From assembly GCA_944386375.1 (NCBI GenBank), contig CALXAW010000077.1, forward strand, positions 1-6,432: a stretch of 6,432 bases of DNA. Direction: 5' to 3'. Positions 4,984-6,432 of this stretch are shown here, one piece after another. Both the position numbers and the translations under genes were made by a program. Every line of letters starts with the position of its first letter. Within the stretch, counting starts at the first letter, position 1. A model generated the notes under the pieces. The model was not told where the DNA came from, searched no databases, and saw only the letters and a list, made by a program, of their open reading frames with translations. The DNA comes from an uncultured Clostridia bacterium (GTDB taxonomy: Bacteria; Bacillota; Clostridia; TANB77; CAG-508).

Positions 4984-5931
4984 CTATTCTTCCTCTTCTG
5001 CAAAATCTAATCCTAATGAATGTAATTTTGCTGTTACTTCGTCTAATGACTTTTTACCTAAATTTCTAACTTTCATCATGTCTGAACCAGTTTTATTTGT
5101 TAAGTCTTCAACAGTAGCAATTCCTGCTCTTTTTAAACAGTTGAATGATCTTACAGATAATTCTAATTCTTCTATTGACATTTCTAAAACTCTTTCTTTT
5201 TTAGATTCTTCTTTTTCTATCATAACTTGTGTATGTTTAGTAGTTTCTGATAAGTCTATAAATAGATCTAGATGCCCTGTCATAACTTTCGCAGCTAAAC
5301 TTAGTGCCTCATATGCTTTTAGACTTCCATCTGTCCATACTTCTATAATTAATTTATCATAATCTACCATTTGCCCAACTCTTGTGTTTTCTACTTGGTA
5401 ATTAACTTTTCTTACAGGTGTATATATAGAATCTATTGGAAGCATTGATACATCTTGATCTGGTTTTTTGTTTTTGTCTGAAGAATTGTATCCTCTTCCC
5501 ATATCTGCTGTCATTTCCATTTTTAAATGACCACCTTCAGATATAGTAGCAATATGTAAATCTGGATTTAGTATTTCTACAGTTCCATCTGTTATAATGT
5601 CACCTGCTGTTACTTCTCCTTCTTTGTTTACATCAATTCTTAATATTTTTTCTTCATTTTTATCAAATTTAAGTCTTACACTTTTTAAATTTACTATTAT
5701 TTCTGGAACATCTTCTACAACATTTGGAATTGTAGAAAACTCGTGTAAAACTCCTTCTATTTTAACTCCTGTTATAGCGCATCCTGGAAGTGATGAAAGC
5801 AATATTCTTCTTAAAGAATTTCCTATTGTTACTCCATAACCTCTTTCTAATGGTTCACATACAAATTTTGCATAACTATTTGTATCATCTACTTCTAGAC
5901 ATTCAATATTTGGCTTTTCAAATTCTATCAT
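4984..5931 (-). CDS. rpoA: DNA-directed RNA polymerase, alpha subunit
   Basis: Alpha subunit of RNA polymerase, 315 residues, normal length. It dimerises to nucleate core assembly and contacts UP elements and activators. The N-terminal domain (about 1-230) shows FVCEPLERGYGVTIGNSLRR (23-42), LPGCAITGVKIEGVLHEF (48-65), and VNYQVENTRVGQ (176-187) followed by the IIEVWTDGS region. A charged linker (about 232-250) leads to the C-terminal domain. There, LSVRSFNCLKRAGI (258-271) includes Arg261, the counterpart of the DNA-contacting Arg265 in E. coli, and RNLGKKSLDEV (289-299) is the second helix-hairpin-helix signature. The protein ends in an acidic tail, AEEEE. AGGAGGT (5936-5942) lies 4 bases upstream of the ATG. 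The gene follows rpsD by 29 bases and precedes rplQ, the standard alpha-operon order. Confidence 0.98.
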   Translation of the reverse strand: MIEFEKPNIECLEVDDTNSYAKFVCEPLERGYGVTIGNSLRRILLSSLPGCAITGVKIEGVLHEFSTIPNVVEDVPEIIVNLKSVRLKFDKNEEKILRIDVNKEGEVTAGDIITDGTVEILNPDLHIATISEGGHLKMEMTADMGRGYNSSDKNKKPDQDVSMLPIDSIYTPVRKVNYQVENTRVGQMVDYDKLIIEVWTDGSLKAYEALSLAAKVMTGHLDLFIDLSETTKHTQVMIEKEESKKERVLEMSIEELELSVRSFNCLKRAGIATVEDLTNKTGSDMMKVRNLGKKSLDEVTAKLHSLGLDFAEEEE

Positions 5932-5960
5932 TTTTACCTCCTAATATTTATTCAAAACTA

Positions 5961-6432
5961 TTATTTAGAGTAAAGCTCTACTATTAAATGCTCTTCGATT
6001 GGAATATCAATATCTTCTCTAGACGCTAATCTTACAATTTTACCACTTAGAGTTTCAGTATTCTTCTCCAACCACTCTGGAACTGGTCTTGCTGCATTTT
6101 CTTCTATGTTAGCTTTTATTATTGGATTGTCTTTTTTACTTTCTCTTACAGAAATAACATCTCCTGGTTTTACTAAATAAGATGCTATATCAACCTTTTT
6201 ACCATTTACTTCAAATTGTCCATGATTTACAAGTTGTCTAGCTTGAGCTCTTGAACTTCCAAAACCTAATCTATATACAACATTGTCTAATCTACTTTCT
6301 AATATTTGAAGTAAATTTGTACCTGTTATACCTTTTTTGTTTGAAGCCATTTCAAAATATTTTCTAAATTGTCTTTCTGCAACTCCATAATATGATTTTG
6401 TTTTTTGCTTTTCTCTTAATTGTGTTCCGTAT
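5961..6432 (-). CDS. rpsD: 30S ribosomal protein S4 (5' part cut by the window edge)
   Basis: S4 of the small ribosomal subunit, a 16S rRNA-binding assembly protein that in many bacteria also represses its own operon. The open frame continues past the internal ATG at 6350 to the right edge, where it reads YGTQLREKQKTKSYYG and then ERQFRKYFE, exactly the expected S4 sequence. That ATG is therefore an internal methionine and not the start. The window shows 156 residues; about 45 N-terminal residues of a usual ~200 are missing beyond the edge. The S4 RNA-binding domain is clear (RLDNVVYRLGFGSSRAQARQ, then VNHGQFEVNGKKV and PGDVISV), followed by VPEWLE and the canonical end IVELYSK. It is upstream of rpoA in the same transcript. 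The N-terminal zinc-ribbon status cannot be judged from here. Confidence 0.97.
   Translation of the reverse strand, partial: YGTQLREKQKTKSYYGVAERQFRKYFEMASNKKGITGTNLLQILESRLDNVVYRLGFGSSRAQARQLVNHGQFEVNGKKVDIASYLVKPGDVISVRESKKDNPIIKANIEENAARPVPEWLEKNTETLSGKIVRLASREDIDIPIEEHLIVELYSK

Noticed and set aside
4593..5069. Plus-strand open frame of 158 residues rich in Leu, Phe and Ser opposite rplQ and the end of rpoA
   Set aside because: The hydrophobic composition is what the complement of lysine/glutamate-rich A/T-biased genes gives. It crosses the rplQ-rpoA junction and has no independent support.
5078..5987. Several short plus-strand open frames opposite rpoA and the end of rpsD
   Set aside because: All are antisense shadows of conserved ribosomal-operon genes, with no family match and no promoter context.
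5961..6350. Reading rpsD as a short 129-residue S4 that starts at the ATG at 6350
   Set aside because: The same frame continues to the window edge with clear S4 sequence (YGTQLREKQK, ERQFRKYFE), so the gene is cut by the edge rather than naturally short.

Overview
This window looks like a piece of chromosome from a low-G+C Gram-positive anaerobe, most likely in Clostridia. Four things suggest this: strongly A/T-biased codon use, AGGAGG-type ribosome binding sites, sigma-A-like promoters with 17-bp spacers, and a ferredoxin-dependent 2-oxoacid oxidoreductase. The ribosomal protein L17 carries a long internal insertion of a kind I recall from Lachnospiraceae-type Clostridia, but the family-level placement is inference.

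Layout. Positions 1-223 hold no gene. They contain a compact structured element (about 17-137, more G+C-rich than its surroundings) and the terminator of the next gene. Positions 224-943 (minus strand) encode a highly repetitive coiled-coil protein of unknown function, with its own near-consensus promoter at 978-1006. Positions 958-1208 are a divergent intergenic region with that promoter, a possible tandem Spo0A operator, and the promoter of the rightward operon. Positions 1209-4226 (plus strand) form a four-gene operon with ATGA/TAATG junctions. It encodes the gamma, delta, alpha and beta subunits of a pyruvate (or related 2-oxoacid):ferredoxin oxidoreductase. Positions 4227-4432 are a convergent intergenic region with one hairpin terminator for each side. 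From 4433 to the right edge, on the minus strand, lies the distal part of the ribosomal alpha operon: rpsD (cut by the window edge), rpoA and rplQ.

How the genes work together. The four oxidoreductase subunits should form one cytoplasmic enzyme. Alpha and beta build the thiamine-diphosphate active site, beta carries a proximal iron-sulfur cluster, delta carries two more 4Fe-4S clusters that pass electrons to ferredoxin, and gamma is the third catalytic-core domain. The rpsD-rpoA-rplQ block is the standard housekeeping arrangement of small-subunit protein S4, RNA polymerase alpha and large-subunit protein L17. The coiled-coil gene is transcribed away from both blocks, and nothing seen here ties it functionally to either.

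I see no phage, CRISPR, transposase, tRNA or rRNA gene, and no convincing new multi-gene system. The items most worth a second look are the structured element at the left edge, the 42-bp tandem repeats inside the coiled-coil gene, the tandem 0A-like boxes, and the L17 insertion. Two start codons were moved inward because the outermost GTG lies inside the Shine-Dalgarno sequence.
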